The notes under the pieces are model-generated. The model made no database searches. It was given only the letters and a program-made list of their open reading frames with translations, and had not been told where the DNA came from. The translations under genes and the position numbers were made by a program. 64,000 nucleotides of DNA, from NCBI GenBank assembly GCA_001510385.1, contig LFFE01000016.1, positions 1-64,000 of the forward strand, written 5' to 3'. This stretch comes from Actinobacteria bacterium casp-actino5. GTDB taxonomy: Bacteria; Actinomycetota; Acidimicrobiia; Acidimicrobiales; Ilumatobacteraceae. Numbering within the stretch: the stretch's first letter is position 1; every line of letters begins with the position of its first letter. Below are positions 28,666-37,851 of the stretch, piece after piece.

Positions 28666-30977
28666 GACACCCGCTCAATTCGAACACGGCTCACATGAGC
28701 GGAAGAAGAAATCAATGCTCGAACATCGCCATGACCACTCTCACGATCGGGTTGACCAAATGCCGCCCAGATGGTGTCGCGGCTGAGGCGATCATCTCGA
28801 CACACAGGAAGCTCAACGGACCCACGCTCAGACACAAGCCTGATCATGTCACCGGTCGAGATACCGAGTTGCTCAAGCACATCGGGACTGACGGCAACAG
28901 CACGACCCTGCGCAAGCCCGGCAAGAGATGGAGAAGAAGCAGTTGCAACCCCACCGTCGTACATCACTCTTGATACAACAAGGTCGATGTCGTAGCCACC
29001 CTTCGATGAAACGCTGGTTTCGCTTGAAGTGAGCTCGAACGGAACCGACCAAACTGCTCCAACTTCGGCGCCGGTTGACGCCAACTGAGCAGAAATTTCC
29101 TCGACTGAACCGACACCAAGATTGCTGCCAAGACGATCGGCGAGCTCAACTGCAATCATCCAGTCAGCTCGAGCAACACCTGGTGTGTTTATCTTTTTCG
29201 AAACCGAAGAGACCCGACCTTCGAGATTTGTTGTTGATCCGGCCTTTTCTGACATCACCGCTGCCGGCAACACGACATCGGCCGAGACCGTTGACGCGTT
29301 CATGTGGCCCGTGATTGACACCACCCGTCCAGCACCGTTCAATCCGGCGATTGCAAGTTCACGATCAGGGAAGTCAGCGAGAGGATCGCAACCGAGCAAA
29401 ACGAGTACTTCAATTGACCCGCCCGCTGCGGCAGCCAATGTTGAAGTTGAATCGTGTTGTGGTGATTCAGGAGCAAGCCCTGCCTGGAGCGCTCCGACCA
29501 CATTGCCTCGGCGCAATGCCGGAAGCACCGTGGCACCATCGATTGAGGCCACCAGCTGCTGAACCGCCGCGAACTCGAGCTCTGCCGAAGATGCGAGGTT
29601 TGAGCGGCCGGCAATCACGACAACAGGCCCACTCGAAAGTTGCGCTTGAACCTCGGCATAAGCGAGTGTTTCGGTCACAGCGGTGGAGATATCGCCAGCA
29701 CCATGGCGAACTGAACGCCATGCATGACGGGTGAGACCACTTCCAGTTGAAGTGAATTCGATGATCTTGGTCGAACCGTTAACCACCGCATCGCGCAGAC
29801 GCAGATACAACACAGGTAGTTCTTCTTTGAGATCCGGTGCCATCAGCACAACCGTTGATGCCGATGCCATCTCTCTAATCGTTGCCCGCGGCATCCCAAG
29901 AAGTGCTGCCGGCATACCGTCTCCGAGCTGCGGGTCATGACGGTCGACACCTAGCGCTGAACACAATTGGGCCCAGGCCCATGCGTCCTCGTTTGTGCCA
30001 CGTGCACCACCAATCACACCGATTGACGATGGACCTTTTGATTCCAACGCTCCCTTGAGAAGATCTGTTGTGATTGACATCGCAGAGTTCCATGACGCGG
30101 CTTGATGGCCATCTGCTGTTTTGATCAAGGGCTCGGCGATTCGGCCTTCAGCGTGAATCGATTCGAAGTTGAATCGTCCGCGATCGCAGAGCCATCCCCA
30201 GTTGACGTCGTCGTTATCTATGCCCTGATAACGAAGCACTTGGTCACGGCTTGAATGCACCGAAATTTCGCAGCCAACCGAGCACGATGTGCATGTGCTG
30301 TTGTTCTGCTCTAGATCCCATGGCCGCGCCTTGAAGCGATATGGCTTCGCAGTGAGAGCACCGACCGGGCAAATCTGGGCAGTGTTACCCGAAAAGTGAG
30401 ATGAGAACGGCTCATCTGGATAGGTCATCACTTGTGTGGCGTTGCCACGTTCAACGAAGTGGATGAGAGGATCACCTGCAACTTCATCTGCGAAGCGTGT
30501 GCATCGATCACAGAGGATGCACCGCTCGCGATCGAGCATGATGAGCGACGAGATCTCGATTGGCTTCTCGTAGTGACGCTTTTCTTCGATGTAGCGACTC
30601 TCGCCCGGACCGTGGCTGAATGCCTGATCTTGCAGCGGACACTCCCCGCCTTTATCACACACCGGACAGTCGAGGGGGTGGTTGGCGAGCAGAAGCTCGA
30701 GAATTCCCTCTTGAGCGCGTTTAGTTGTCTCTGATTGGGTATCGACCGTCATGCCCGGTGCGACTGGCACCATGCACGATGGCTGCAGCATTGGCCCACG
30801 CCCGGTGTCGATCTCAACAAGACACTGCCGACACATGCCAACAGATGACATCCGAGGGTGGTAGCAGAAGCGTGGGATGAAATCCCCTGCTCGTTCAGCC
30901 GCAGCAATCACCATTTCACCGGGCTTCGCAGAAACAGTTTTGCCGTTGACAGTAATTTCGACCAACTGCTCGCTCAT
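28662..30977 (-). CDS. nuoG: Complex I Fe-S subunit NuoG (75-kDa type)
   Basis: A 771-residue NADH-module subunit. The N-terminal 2Fe-2S domain has CYHPRMSSVGMCRQC. It is followed by the His/Cys cluster region (HPLDCPVCDKGGECPLQD), the two 4Fe-4S motif blocks (CILCDRCTRF and later CPVGALT), and CTSCSVGC with a distal WLCDRGRF that provides ligands for the extra cluster N7. A molybdopterin-oxidoreductase-like domain without cofactor function fills the rest. It overlaps nuoF and nuoH by 4 nt each. Only one nuoG exists in the window. Confidence 0.95.
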   Translation of the reverse strand: MSEQLVEITVNGKTVSAKPGEMVIAAAERAGDFIPRFCYHPRMSSVGMCRQCLVEIDTGRGPMLQPSCMVPVAPGMTVDTQSETTKRAQEGILELLLANHPLDCPVCDKGGECPLQDQAFSHGPGESRYIEEKRHYEKPIEISSLIMLDRERCILCDRCTRFADEVAGDPLIHFVERGNATQVMTYPDEPFSSHFSGNTAQICPVGALTAKPYRFKARPWDLEQNNSTCTSCSVGCEISVHSSRDQVLRYQGIDNDDVNWGWLCDRGRFNFESIHAEGRIAEPLIKTADGHQAASWNSAMSITTDLLKGALESKGPSSIGVIGGARGTNEDAWAWAQLCSALGVDRHDPQLGDGMPAALLGMPRATIREMASASTVVLMAPDLKEELPVLYLRLRDAVVNGSTKIIEFTSTGSGLTRHAWRSVRHGAGDISTAVTETLAYAEVQAQLSSGPVVVIAGRSNLASSAELEFAAVQQLVASIDGATVLPALRRGNVVGALQAGLAPESPQHDSTSTLAAAAGGSIEVLVLLGCDPLADFPDRELAIAGLNGAGRVVSITGHMNASTVSADVVLPAAVMSEKAGSTTNLEGRVSSVSKKINTPGVARADWMIAVELADRLGSNLGVGSVEEISAQLASTGAEVGAVWSVPFELTSSETSVSSKGGYDIDLVVSRVMYDGGVATASSPSLAGLAQGRAVAVSPDVLEQLGISTGDMIRLVSERGSVELPVCRDDRLSRDTIWAAFGQPDRESGHGDVRALISSSAHVSRVRIERVS

Positions 30978-32380
30978 GAGTCACCTCCTACAGCGGTCAC
31001 CGGAATACGAGTGCGTGACCGAGACGGAGCCACCCGAGCTTCAAACTCTGAACGGAATAGCGTCAATGCAGAGTGCACCGGCACGTAAGCCGATGGCCCG
31101 ACAAAACAGATCGTTGTCATCTTGTACGGGAACGGCGTTGCTTCGAGTTGAAGATCAGCGCTCGCAGCATGTGGCATGTCGCCAGGGCAAATTGATTCGC
31201 CTACCTCGAGCAGGAGGTCGAGGTCATCGGTGGTGCCATGTCCCTCGACCACCCGATCAAGAATTCGCATCAACCATGTGCCGCCTTCGCGGCAGGGAAC
31301 ACATTTTCCGCACGATTCGTGGGCGTAGAACTTCGTCAGTGTGAGGGCTGCGGACGGAATATCGGTTGTCGAATCCATCACCATGATTGCTCCAGAACCG
31401 AGCATTGATCCAGCTGCTCCAACGAGTCGCCCTTCAAATGGCAGGTCAAGTTGATCGGGAAGGAACCACGGCGCTGAACCACCACCCGGGACAAACGCTT
31501 TCAGGTCGTTGCCATCGCGAATTCCCTGGCAAAACTCTTCGCCGTACAGCAAGTCCCGAAATGTGGTCGTTCCGTTAATGATTTCGTAGACACCTGGACG
31601 GCGAACGTGACCTGATACCGCGACCATACGGGTTCCTGGCGATGACTCAGTGCCAATCGCTGTGTATTCCGCCGCACCCTTGGTGGCGATAAACGGCAGG
31701 TTCGACAGCGTCTCAACGTTGTTCACGATGGTTGGTTGACCATAGAGCCCGATTGCTGCAGGAAAGTATGGGGGCTTCAGTCGAGGCATGCCGCGATTGC
31801 CTTCTAGTGACTCAATGAGCGCCGTTTCTTCGCCGACAACATATGCACCGGCTCCCCAGTGCAAGACAATGTCAATACTGAATGCTGATCCAAGAATGTT
31901 CTTACCGATGTAACCAGCGGCGTATGCGTCATTCAGTGCTGCTGCCACACGTTCTTGAGCGAGCGCCATCTCACCCCGAATGTACAAGAAGCACCGAGAT
32001 AGGCCCGCCGCGTAACAGGCGATGAGGCAGCCCTCGATGAGTTGATGCGGATCGCGCTCCATCAGCAAACGGTCTTTGTACGTGCCCGGTTCTGACTCGT
32101 CACCATTCACCACGAGATAGCGCGGGTACACACCCTCTGGTGTCAAGCCCCACTTCACACCAGCAGGGAAGCCGGCTCCGCCACGACCTAGAAGAGTTGA
32201 TGAGCGAACTTCTTCGTGCATGTCCTGCGGGCTGCGAGCGAGAGCCGATCGAAGACCTTCGTATCCGCCGGTCGCGAGATACCGCTCAAGAGTGAATGAA
32301 TCTTCGTACTGGAAACGAGAGGTGACAATCTGTGGTCGGTTGCCCTCGATAAACCCTGGTGCCCAAGGGAATGATGTCAT
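30974..32380 (-). CDS. nuoF: Complex I NADH-binding subunit NuoF (51-kDa type)
   Basis: A 468-residue flavoprotein that oxidises NADH with FMN. The FMN/NADH loop is GRGGAGFPAGVKWG near residue 65, and the 4Fe-4S (N3) ligands are in ESCGKCVPCREG with a distal ESICPGD. The ATG at 32380 gives an ATGA overlap with the nuoE stop. An in-frame upstream ATG at 32413 lies inside nuoE and is less likely. Confidence 0.95.
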   Translation of the reverse strand: MTSFPWAPGFIEGNRPQIVTSRFQYEDSFTLERYLATGGYEGLRSALARSPQDMHEEVRSSTLLGRGGAGFPAGVKWGLTPEGVYPRYLVVNGDESEPGTYKDRLLMERDPHQLIEGCLIACYAAGLSRCFLYIRGEMALAQERVAAALNDAYAAGYIGKNILGSAFSIDIVLHWGAGAYVVGEETALIESLEGNRGMPRLKPPYFPAAIGLYGQPTIVNNVETLSNLPFIATKGAAEYTAIGTESSPGTRMVAVSGHVRRPGVYEIINGTTTFRDLLYGEEFCQGIRDGNDLKAFVPGGGSAPWFLPDQLDLPFEGRLVGAAGSMLGSGAIMVMDSTTDIPSAALTLTKFYAHESCGKCVPCREGGTWLMRILDRVVEGHGTTDDLDLLLEVGESICPGDMPHAASADLQLEATPFPYKMTTICFVGPSAYVPVHSALTLFRSEFEARVAPSRSRTRIPVTAVGGDS

Positions 32381-33000
32381 GATGCACCGCCTTGTGATGC
32401 TGCCGAGATCCATGCAGGTGGCTCTGTCACATCTGCGGGGTCAACTGCTCCCACACCACGATCGGCAGGAATGTGTTGGCGGATGCGCGCAAGTGTGCCG
32501 TGCGGTGGGACCTCATCGTCCAGCCGGCCACTTCGCAGATCAGAAATGAGTTGTCGAACCTCGACTGGGGTGGCTCGAAACTTAAACCGGTAATTCACCT
32601 GAAGACATGGCGCCTCGGTGCACGCTGCCTGGCATTCAGCGCGATGCAGGGTGAACATTCCGTCGTCGGTTGTCCCGCCTTCGTGAATGCCAAGTTCTTC
32701 TTCTGCTGCGTGCATGAGATCATCTGCTCCCAAGAGCGCACACGACATTGTTCCGCACACGTTGATGAGGTACTTGCCGACCGGTTCGAACTTAAACATC
32801 TCGTAGAACGTTCCGGTTCCGAGCACTTCTGCCGGTGTGACACCGATGAGTTCAGCGATGTGGCGCATCGCTTCGTCAGTCACCCATCCGTCCTGCTCTT
32901 GGGCAAGGTGCAGGAGCGGAATCAACGCAGATTTTGCGCGCGGGTAACGAGCAATAATTTCTTCGGCAATAGATACGTTCGCGTCAGTTAAACGAGCCAT
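32377..33000 (-). CDS. nuoE: Complex I 2Fe-2S subunit NuoE (24-kDa type)
   Basis: A 207-residue thioredoxin-like subunit. The four 2Fe-2S cysteines are in CGTMSC and CQAACTEAPC. The N-terminal helical part (ALIPLLHLAQEQDGWVTDEAM) is typical. A C-terminal extension of about 50 residues has no recognised motif. It starts 11 nt after nuoD. Confidence 0.94.
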   Translation of the reverse strand: MARLTDANVSIAEEIIARYPRAKSALIPLLHLAQEQDGWVTDEAMRHIAELIGVTPAEVLGTGTFYEMFKFEPVGKYLINVCGTMSCALLGADDLMHAAEEELGIHEGGTTDDGMFTLHRAECQAACTEAPCLQVNYRFKFRATPVEVRQLISDLRSGRLDDEVPPHGTLARIRQHIPADRGVGAVDPADVTEPPAWISAASQGGAS

Positions 33001-33011
33001 CGTGTAGTCCT

Positions 33012-34331
33012 CTAGCGATCCACTTCTCCGAGCACCGGGTCAACCGATGAAATGACAGCAACAGCGTCAGCAACAAGTCCGCCGCGCATCATGTGAGGGA
33101 GACATTGAATGTTGACAAACGATGGCGCACGGACGTGCATCCGGTACGGAGTCGGAGAACCATCGCTTGCGATATAACAGCCAATCTCACCGCGCGGACT
33201 TTCAATCGCCACATAGACCTCACCCTCAGGAACCTTGAAACCCTCGGTGAAGATCTTGAAGTGGTGAATCAGTGCCTCCATCGATTCATCGATTCGAGCG
33301 CGAGGTGGCGGTGTCACCTTCTTGTCTTGAATCCTGTAGTCACCTTCTGGCATCCGATCAAGAATCTGGCGAACGATACGCATTGACTCGCGGATCTCGT
33401 TTAGTCGAATCGCGTAACGGTCGAACGCATCACCGTAACTTCCAACGATGATGTCGAACTCGACCTCGTCATAGCGAAGATATGGATCGTGACGACGCAA
33501 GTCCCACTCAACTCCGGTCGATCGAAGAATCGGGCCGGTCGCACCGAGAGCCAACGCTTCATTTGGAGTAATGACTCCGACACCCTGCAAGCGCTCACGC
33601 CAAATCGGTTGGCCAGTCATCAAAATGTCGTATTCCTCGAGACGCTCAGGAAGCAGATCGAGAATCCGCAACACGTCATCGCGCCAGCCGGGAGGGAGAT
33701 CAGCAGCAAGTCCACCAGGTCGCACAAAGTTGTGGTTCATGCGAAGACCTGTGACTTTCTGGAAGAAGCGCAGCACTTCTTCACGTTCACGCCAACCATA
33801 AATCATCATCGATACGGCACCGAGGTCCATGCCATTGGTTGCCATGAAGAGCAGGTGGCTACTCATCCGATTGAGTTCTGACAGAAGCATTCGCATCCAC
33901 TGGGCGCGTTCTGGAATGTCTCCGTCAATGCCAAGTAACTTCTCGGTGGCCATCGAGAACACGAGCTCGTTATTCAACGGACTCGCGTAGTCCATTCGAG
34001 TGACGTTCGTTCCGCCTTGCATGAACGTCAACTGCTCACCGGTTTTTTCCATTCCGGTGTGCAGATAACCGATAATCGGCTTGCACCGAAGCACCGTCTC
34101 GCCTTGCAATTCGAGCATGAGACGAAGCACACCGTGTGTCGACGGGTGCGAAGGACCCATGTTGATAATCATCGTCTGATCTTCGTCAGGGTCTTCGGGA
34201 AGGTCGCCGAGTTTTGCAGCTTCTGCTTCTGACAACCGCAGCACCGAACCGACTTCGCGAAGTAGTTCACGAGCCGTGAGTTCAGAGCGAGGGCGTAGTT
34301 CCTGAGCGCCCTCATCAGCGATCATCGTCAT
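33012..34331 (-). CDS. nuoD: Complex I subunit NuoD, 49-kDa type (14-gene operon)
   Basis: A 439-residue quinone-site subunit with INMGPSHPSTHGVLRLMLEL near residue 56 and YLHTGMEK at 89-96. Arg112 (TRMDY) is the position methylated in mitochondrial NDUFS2. It has an extra 25-30 residue N-terminus compared with the copy at 12577-13749. The C-terminus is DPVLGEVDR. It overlaps nuoC by 4 nt. Confidence 0.95.
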   Translation of the reverse strand: MTMIADEGAQELRPRSELTARELLREVGSVLRLSEAEAAKLGDLPEDPDEDQTMIINMGPSHPSTHGVLRLMLELQGETVLRCKPIIGYLHTGMEKTGEQLTFMQGGTNVTRMDYASPLNNELVFSMATEKLLGIDGDIPERAQWMRMLLSELNRMSSHLLFMATNGMDLGAVSMMIYGWREREEVLRFFQKVTGLRMNHNFVRPGGLAADLPPGWRDDVLRILDLLPERLEEYDILMTGQPIWRERLQGVGVITPNEALALGATGPILRSTGVEWDLRRHDPYLRYDEVEFDIIVGSYGDAFDRYAIRLNEIRESMRIVRQILDRMPEGDYRIQDKKVTPPPRARIDESMEALIHHFKIFTEGFKVPEGEVYVAIESPRGEIGCYIASDGSPTPYRMHVRAPSFVNIQCLPHMMRGGLVADAVAVISSVDPVLGEVDR

Positions 34332-34861
34332 GATGCTGCACCTTTGAACTGAACCGGGATTGTTCCAACTTGGAAGTCCTTACGGAGCGGGTATCCGTTC
34401 CAATCTTCTGGCATCAAGATTCGGGAAGGATCTGGATGCCCCTCAAAAGAAATGCCAAACATGTCGAACACTTCACGTTCCATTGCTTCGGTTCCTGGGT
34501 AAAGATCGAACAGAGTCGCAATGGTTGCATCGGCTTCTGGCACTTGAGTACGCAACCGAATACGTCGGCTATGTGTGATGTCGAGAAGATTGACGACAAT
34601 CTCGAAACGCTCGCCGATCACACTTGTGGGCAACTCGCGGTCCATGTGCTTCAGGTAGTCGACAGCTGTGAGGTCGACACACATCGCATAGCCCTCATCA
34701 GCAAGTTGCTTGGCGACCTCAACGTAGCGATCTCGGGCAACATGAAGAACAATCTGGCCGCGACTCTCCGTCATCGGACATCCAAGCATCTCGGGTTCCG
34801 GAATAGATGCTTCCGCTTCTTCGGTCGCGTCCTCGGACTGTGCTTCTGGGGTGTCAGTCAT
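34328..34861 (-). CDS. nuoC: Complex I subunit NuoC, 30-kDa type (14-gene operon)
   Basis: A 177-residue subunit with the signature [17 protein letters not shown] followed by [12 protein letters not shown]. The start is set at the ATG at 34861, which gives an acidic N-terminus ([17 protein letters not shown]) and an 8-nt overlap with nuoB. The frame upstream of that is shadow of nuoB. Confidence 0.94.
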   Translation of the reverse strand: MTDTPEAQSEDATEEAEASIPEPEMLGCPMTESRGQIVLHVARDRYVEVAKQLADEGYAMCVDLTAVDYLKHMDRELPTSVIGERFEIVVNLLDITHSRRIRLRTQVPEADATIATLFDLYPGTEAMEREVFDMFGISFEGHPDPSRILMPEDWNGYPLRKDFQVGTIPVQFKGAAS

Positions 34862-35441
34862 GTGGCTGCCTCCCGAGCAACACCGGTACTGACCCCGCTG
34901 GAATCTCCTCGACGTGAATGCTCGCACCTGCACCGGTCTGGCCGCGGCGGCGCATGATCTCGCCCTGCTCAATCTTTGTGTGCAAGGTTTCAATAGCGTG
35001 AATCAATGTCTCTGGAGTTGGAGGACAACCTGGCGCGTATACGTCAACCGGAACGATCTGATCGACACCTTGAACAATGGCGTAATTGTTGAACATTCCA
35101 CCGCTTGAAGCACACACGCCCATGGAGATCACCCATTTTGGTTCCATCATTTGGTCGTATACCTGACGCAATACAGGTGCCATCTTCTGGCTAACTCGGC
35201 CGGCGACGATCATGATGTCGGCTTGGCGCGGTGACGCTCGGAAGACTTCCATACCGAATCGAGCAATGTCGTAGTGCGCTGCACCCGATGCCATCATCTC
35301 GATTGCGCAGCATGCGAGCCCAAATGTTGCTGGCCAAGATGAGCGAGAACGTGACCAGTTGACGAGATCTTCGAGACGCCCGGTGATGACATTGTGGCTA
35401 AGCCCGCCCAACCCGTCGTTAACTACATCGCCAAGTGCCAT
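34854..35441 (-). CDS. nuoB: Complex I Fe-S subunit NuoB (14-gene operon)
   Basis: A 195-residue cluster N2 subunit with ligands in [19 protein letters not shown] and PGCPPTPE. The C-terminal extension after the core is about 35 residues. It begins 12 nt after nuoA. Confidence 0.96.
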   Translation of the reverse strand: MALGDVVNDGLGGLSHNVITGRLEDLVNWSRSRSSWPATFGLACCAIEMMASGAAHYDIARFGMEVFRASPRQADIMIVAGRVSQKMAPVLRQVYDQMMEPKWVISMGVCASSGGMFNNYAIVQGVDQIVPVDVYAPGCPPTPETLIHAIETLHTKIEQGEIMRRRGQTGAGASIHVEEIPAGSVPVLLGRQPHD

Positions 35442-35453
35442 TGATAACTCGCT

Positions 35454-35936
35454 TTACGCTGCTTCGGTGGAATCTTGAGAGGACTCACGTGCCTCGAGGC
35501 CGACCCGACGTACTGTCGTCGTGGACGAACGGTCGGGCGACACCATCGATGCGTCGAACGTGAGGTCTCGGTACTTCTGAAGTGGACCCCAGTCGAGTCC
35601 ACCGCGAGCAACTTCGTACACAAAGGTGAGAAAGAACACGAGCGAGAACCCGATGATTGCCCACAGTCCGTACATGCCGAGTGTCGCTCTTTCAACGGCA
35701 TAGGGGTACAAAAAGATGATCTCAATGTCGAACATAATGAACAGCATTGCAACCACGAAGAATGACACAGGGAAGCGCTCTGGCGGCTCACGGCTTGGGA
35801 TGATCCCACATTCGTATGGCGCTTGCTTCGCAACCGAGGGGCGGTTCGGTGCAAGCAAGCGAGAAGCCACAAGGCTCAGCACCCCAAAGAGGAGGGCTAA
35901 CACCATGAGGACGACGATGGGAAGATACTGAGCCAT
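35454..35936 (-). CDS. nuoA: Complex I membrane subunit NuoA (14-gene operon)
   Basis: A 160-residue, three-helix subunit with APYECGIIPSREP and VAMLFIMFDIEIIFLYPYAV. It carries a C-terminal hydrophilic extension of about 35-40 residues not seen in the 121-residue copy. It starts only 26 nt after the upstream bc-complex gene, so complex III and complex I genes are probably cotranscribed. Confidence 0.94.
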   Translation of the reverse strand: MAQYLPIVVLMVLALLFGVLSLVASRLLAPNRPSVAKQAPYECGIIPSREPPERFPVSFFVVAMLFIMFDIEIIFLYPYAVERATLGMYGLWAIIGFSLVFFLTFVYEVARGGLDWGPLQKYRDLTFDASMVSPDRSSTTTVRRVGLEARESSQDSTEAA

Positions 35937-35962
35937 GAGATTGTGAGGATCCGCGCTAGCGA

Positions 35963-36793
35963 CTATCCAACTGGAAGTTCAGCTTTTCGGGCAAGGTTTT
36001 CAGCGACAAAACGATCACGACGATGGAGCATCCACGCGAGCGCCAAGAACACGATCGTTGAACCAATCGTGATGAGGGCAGCAGGTTCTCGACGTGACCC
36101 TAGGTCTCGAAGCATGTACACGTACTGTGCTTCCTGCGTCGGATCAACCTCGGGAGCTGAAGGTGCTCGGCCCGGTTCAGTTCGAAGCGGGATATACGGA
36201 GACACCTCAACAACCGTGTAGTACGGCTTGTGGAAGAACGCGACTTGGTCGAGAGCGTCCTGCCCGAAAATCTTTGGGTACGCCTCACCGCCATTTTCAA
36301 ACACATTCGTCACTTTGAACGATCCTGGCTCGAGAGCGTCTTCTTCTTCTAAGAACACGGTCGCTGACGCTGCCGCCTGACCAAATGCCGGCTCTGACTC
36401 ACCGAGCACGCGCCACTCTTCGCTGACGAAACCGTCATACACCACGTCGTTGATGTCAGCAGGAACATCAACATCGGTGAGGGCCAGTCGATTCTCAAGA
36501 ACTCCAGCCTGGTAGAGGTCGCTCGCATCTTGGATGACAGTCCTACCCGGAACTTGCACCCATGATGGGTCTGCACCCTTCAAGCCAATGCCATAGATCC
36601 ACCAGATGCCACCCATAAGGGCCATCCAGCCCGCAAGTCCACATAGCGTCACGAGGAATCCAAGGCGAGCCCCAATGTTGGTGCCGAGGATCATGTAGAC
36701 CGAGCCCATGAACGCCACGGTTCCAAGGATGACGGTGAGGACACCACGAAGTTCTGGTTCCCAGCTGATCGCGAGCAATGCTGCAGACATCAC
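35963..36793 (-). CDS. Unknown membrane protein of the cytochrome bc operon
   Basis: A 276-residue protein I do not recognise. It has two close hydrophobic segments near the N-terminus (about residues 15-36 and 41-70), a soluble acidic domain of about 150 residues without cysteines, and a single C-terminal helix (about 238-256) followed by a basic tail (LHRRDRF). The soluble part is probably outside the cell (inference from the helix count and basic ends). Its ATG overlaps the dihaem cytochrome c stop by 4 nt, and nuoA follows after 26 nt. This places it as a likely accessory subunit or assembly factor of complex III or of a complex I-III assembly. Confidence 0.85.
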   Translation of the reverse strand: MMSAALLAISWEPELRGVLTVILGTVAFMGSVYMILGTNIGARLGFLVTLCGLAGWMALMGGIWWIYGIGLKGADPSWVQVPGRTVIQDASDLYQAGVLENRLALTDVDVPADINDVVYDGFVSEEWRVLGESEPAFGQAAASATVFLEEEDALEPGSFKVTNVFENGGEAYPKIFGQDALDQVAFFHKPYYTVVEVSPYIPLRTEPGRAPSAPEVDPTQEAQYVYMLRDLGSRREPAALITIGSTIVFLALAWMLHRRDRFVAENLARKAELPVG

Positions 36794-37851
36794 AGGCCCC
36801 TCACGTAATCGACAACAGCTTCAATCTGCTCATCAGTCAGCATCGAACCAAAGCCAGGCATACGCCCGCTGCCCTGCCCTTGAATGCCGTATTTGGCTCC
36901 GTAATTTGAACCGTTCTTGATAAACGAGATCATGTCAGCCTCGTCAGGGAAAGCTGATGCTGCTTTTCCGCCGGTGAGGTTCCAACCAAAGGCACCTTGA
37001 CCTGTGACACCAGGGTCTCCCCAACTCCAGCCAGGGGTATGGCAACGGGCACAGCTATACGCACCGCTGCCAAGATCAAGATTGAATAAGGCCTCTCCGT
37101 ACGAGCCATAGGTTCCATCGTCGACGAGTTGCCAAGCGCGGGTGTCAATGTCTGACTGAATATCGCTCGGAAGGTTTCCTGATGGGCAACTCCGCGGATC
37201 TTCTTCTCCGACTCCACAATTCTCACGTGGAATCTGAATCGAGTGGAGGTACGAGATCAACGTGTCAATTTGCTGTTCGTTCATCGGGCCACCGCCAGCG
37301 ACACCCCATGGACTCATCGGCGAGAATGGACGACCGTAAACAAGAATGAAACGAACCTCGTCTTCATCAAACCGGTAGAAGATGTTGTTGAGTGCTGGGG
37401 CCTTCCAGTTGACAGCTTCAACCTCGCCCGTCACTGGGTCGGTCACGTTCCATGCTGCTTCGCCACCGGATCCGGCATAACCGCCGTGACAGCCTGCACA
37501 GTTGAAGCCACCTTCAGCCGTTGGAGCGAACAAACGCTCACCCCAGTCAACGAAGATTTCTTCCTGCGCTTCAACCGCACCAGCCTGACGGGCTGGTTCG
37601 AATACCCAATACAACGGGAGGGCAATCACTACAACGATGAGGAGCAGCACCCCGGTGAACTGCACCATCTCAAGACGACGTCCTTCGAGCTCTTCATCTT
37701 CGAGATACTTTTTGCGGTTCGGCGCTAACTCAATTTCTGAACCGAGTTCATCACGAGCTGATCGACCATTGAGAACGGCGTAGACAATGAAACCCGCCGT
37801 GACGATGATGAGCAGCACCCATGCGATTGAGGTAGTTGTTAAGGCAATCAT
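36790..37851 (-). CDS. Membrane-anchored dihaem cytochrome c of the bc complex
   Basis: A 353-residue protein with two N-terminal helices (about residues 8-27 and 64-84) and two exported haem c domains. The haem motifs are CAGCH (118-122) and CARCH (267-271), with candidate Met ligands in PFSPMSPWG and GRMPGFGSM. It corresponds in role to QcrC, passing electrons from the Rieske centre to the terminal oxidase, but the two-helix anchor at the N-terminus differs from mycobacterial QcrC, which has one C-terminal helix. It overlaps the Rieske gene by 1 nt. Confidence 0.9.
   Translation of the reverse strand: MIALTTTSIAWVLLIIVTAGFIVYAVLNGRSARDELGSEIELAPNRKKYLEDEELEGRRLEMVQFTGVLLLIVVVIALPLYWVFEPARQAGAVEAQEEIFVDWGERLFAPTAEGGFNCAGCHGGYAGSGGEAAWNVTDPVTGEVEAVNWKAPALNNIFYRFDEDEVRFILVYGRPFSPMSPWGVAGGGPMNEQQIDTLISYLHSIQIPRENCGVGEEDPRSCPSGNLPSDIQSDIDTRAWQLVDDGTYGSYGEALFNLDLGSGAYSCARCHTPGWSWGDPGVTGQGAFGWNLTGGKAASAFPDEADMISFIKNGSNYGAKYGIQGQGSGRMPGFGSMLTDEQIEAVVDYVRGL

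Noticed and set aside
28662-30977. Possibility that nuoG is a pseudogene or frameshifted.
   Set aside because: The frame is continuous for 771 residues with all cysteine motifs and 4-nt overlaps on both sides.
12577-34331. Idea that only the first NuoD could be the methyltransferase substrate, because it has HRGYEK where the second has HTGMEK.
   Set aside because: The arginine methylated in mitochondrial NDUFS2 aligns with the later R(I/M)D motif, which both NuoD proteins keep, so the HRG/HTG difference says nothing about methylation.
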